In this document: positions 63,891 to 64,000 of the stretch, in pieces
Position numbering within the stretch: the first letter of the stretch is position 1
How the letters are laid out: each line of letters opens with the position of its first letter
DNA from: Bacillus sp. REN3
GTDB taxonomy: Bacteria; Bacillota; Bacilli; Bacillales; Cytobacillaceae
Assembly: GCF_017912555.1 (NCBI RefSeq)
Contig: NZ_JAERSD010000001.1
Span: 250,782 to 314,781 of the forward strand
Direction: 5' to 3'
DNA length: 64,000 nt
The notes under the pieces: model-generated
What the model was told of the DNA's origin: nothing
What the model saw: the letters and a program-made list of their open reading frames with translations, nothing else
Database searches by the model: none
Translations under genes and position numbers: made by a program

Positions 63891-64000
63891 AAGGCTGTGT
63901 TAAAGCTGAATGTTGTTTTTTAGAGAGTTGATTGGAACGGAAGGGACTGACTCCTCGAAAATGCTAATGCATTTCCTTCGTGCGTGGGCGAATTCGCCGG
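63891..64000. repeat. Second copy of the dispersed MITE-like repeat (cut by window end)
   Basis: The 110 bases match 14828-14937 with one difference (TTTTTTAGAG against TTTTTTAAAG). The copy continues beyond the window. Its near identity over nearly 50 kb points to recent spread or conversion. Confidence 0.88.

Overview
The window is a 64-kb chromosomal stretch of a spore-forming, low-to-moderate GC Bacillota of the family Bacillaceae. The evidence is the mutS-mutL / miaA-hfq-spoVK / hflX-ynbB-glnR-glnA backbone, GGAGG-type ribosome sites with frequent TTG and GTG starts, GlnR and CcpA (cre) boxes and a c-di-AMP (ydaO-type) riboswitch. No phage, IS transposase, CRISPR array, tRNA or rRNA was seen.

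Layout. 1-5.3 kb: end of a two-component sensor kinase, its response regulator and a three-gene ABC exporter resembling LnrLMN (YfiLMN). 5.4-21.4 kb: housekeeping genes (mutS, mutL, a small membrane protein, mreBH on the minus strand, miaA, hfq, spoVK, a glutaredoxin behind a CsoR/CstR-like operator, a TRIC-type channel, hflX, ynbB, glnR, glnA). 21.8-23.1 kb: a secreted protein and a membrane protein of unknown function. 24.0-34.5 kb: phenylacetate (paa) operon paaK-A-B-C-D, EthD-like gene, two crotonases, aldehyde dehydrogenase, paaH, paaJ, third crotonase, followed by a PaaX regulator. 35.7-38.2 kb: nitroreductase, PaaY-like hexapeptide protein, nitronate monooxygenase. 38.5-41.3 kb: ABC importer of the TrpXYZ/CD0873 type. 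41.6-48.1 kb: FlK-like thioesterase, phenylalanine dehydrogenase and a complete 2-oxoacid dehydrogenase complex (E1 alpha, E1 beta, E2, E3). 48.5-53.5 kb: homogentisate route (HPPD, aromatic aminotransferase, flavin reductase, fumarylacetoacetase, homogentisate dioxygenase). 53.6-64 kb: an extra RNase J, SRPBCC/ArsR pair, SNF2 helicase, a peroxiredoxin-like gene with an in-frame UGA, an RsbR paralogue and gltT behind the riboswitch.

How it works together (inference). The 24-53 kb region looks like an aromatic amino acid catabolic island. Phenylalanine would be imported, deaminated by phenylalanine dehydrogenase to phenylpyruvate, and oxidatively decarboxylated by the adjacent 2-oxoacid dehydrogenase complex directly to phenylacetyl-CoA, which the paa enzymes degrade. 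Tyrosine would go through 4-hydroxyphenylpyruvate and homogentisate. Three separate promoters (paaK, importer, thioesterase-PheDH operon) share TAACGTTA-type palindromes, and perfect cre boxes lie by the importer and in front of the PheDH gene, which suggests one shared regulator plus catabolite repression.

The two most notable signals are this unified Phe-to-phenylacetyl-CoA arrangement and the peroxiredoxin-like gene at 60004-60480. In the latter, UGA replaces the catalytic cysteine codon and is followed at the correct distance by a hairpin with a GGUC apical motif, as expected for a bacterial SECIS element (candidate selenoprotein).
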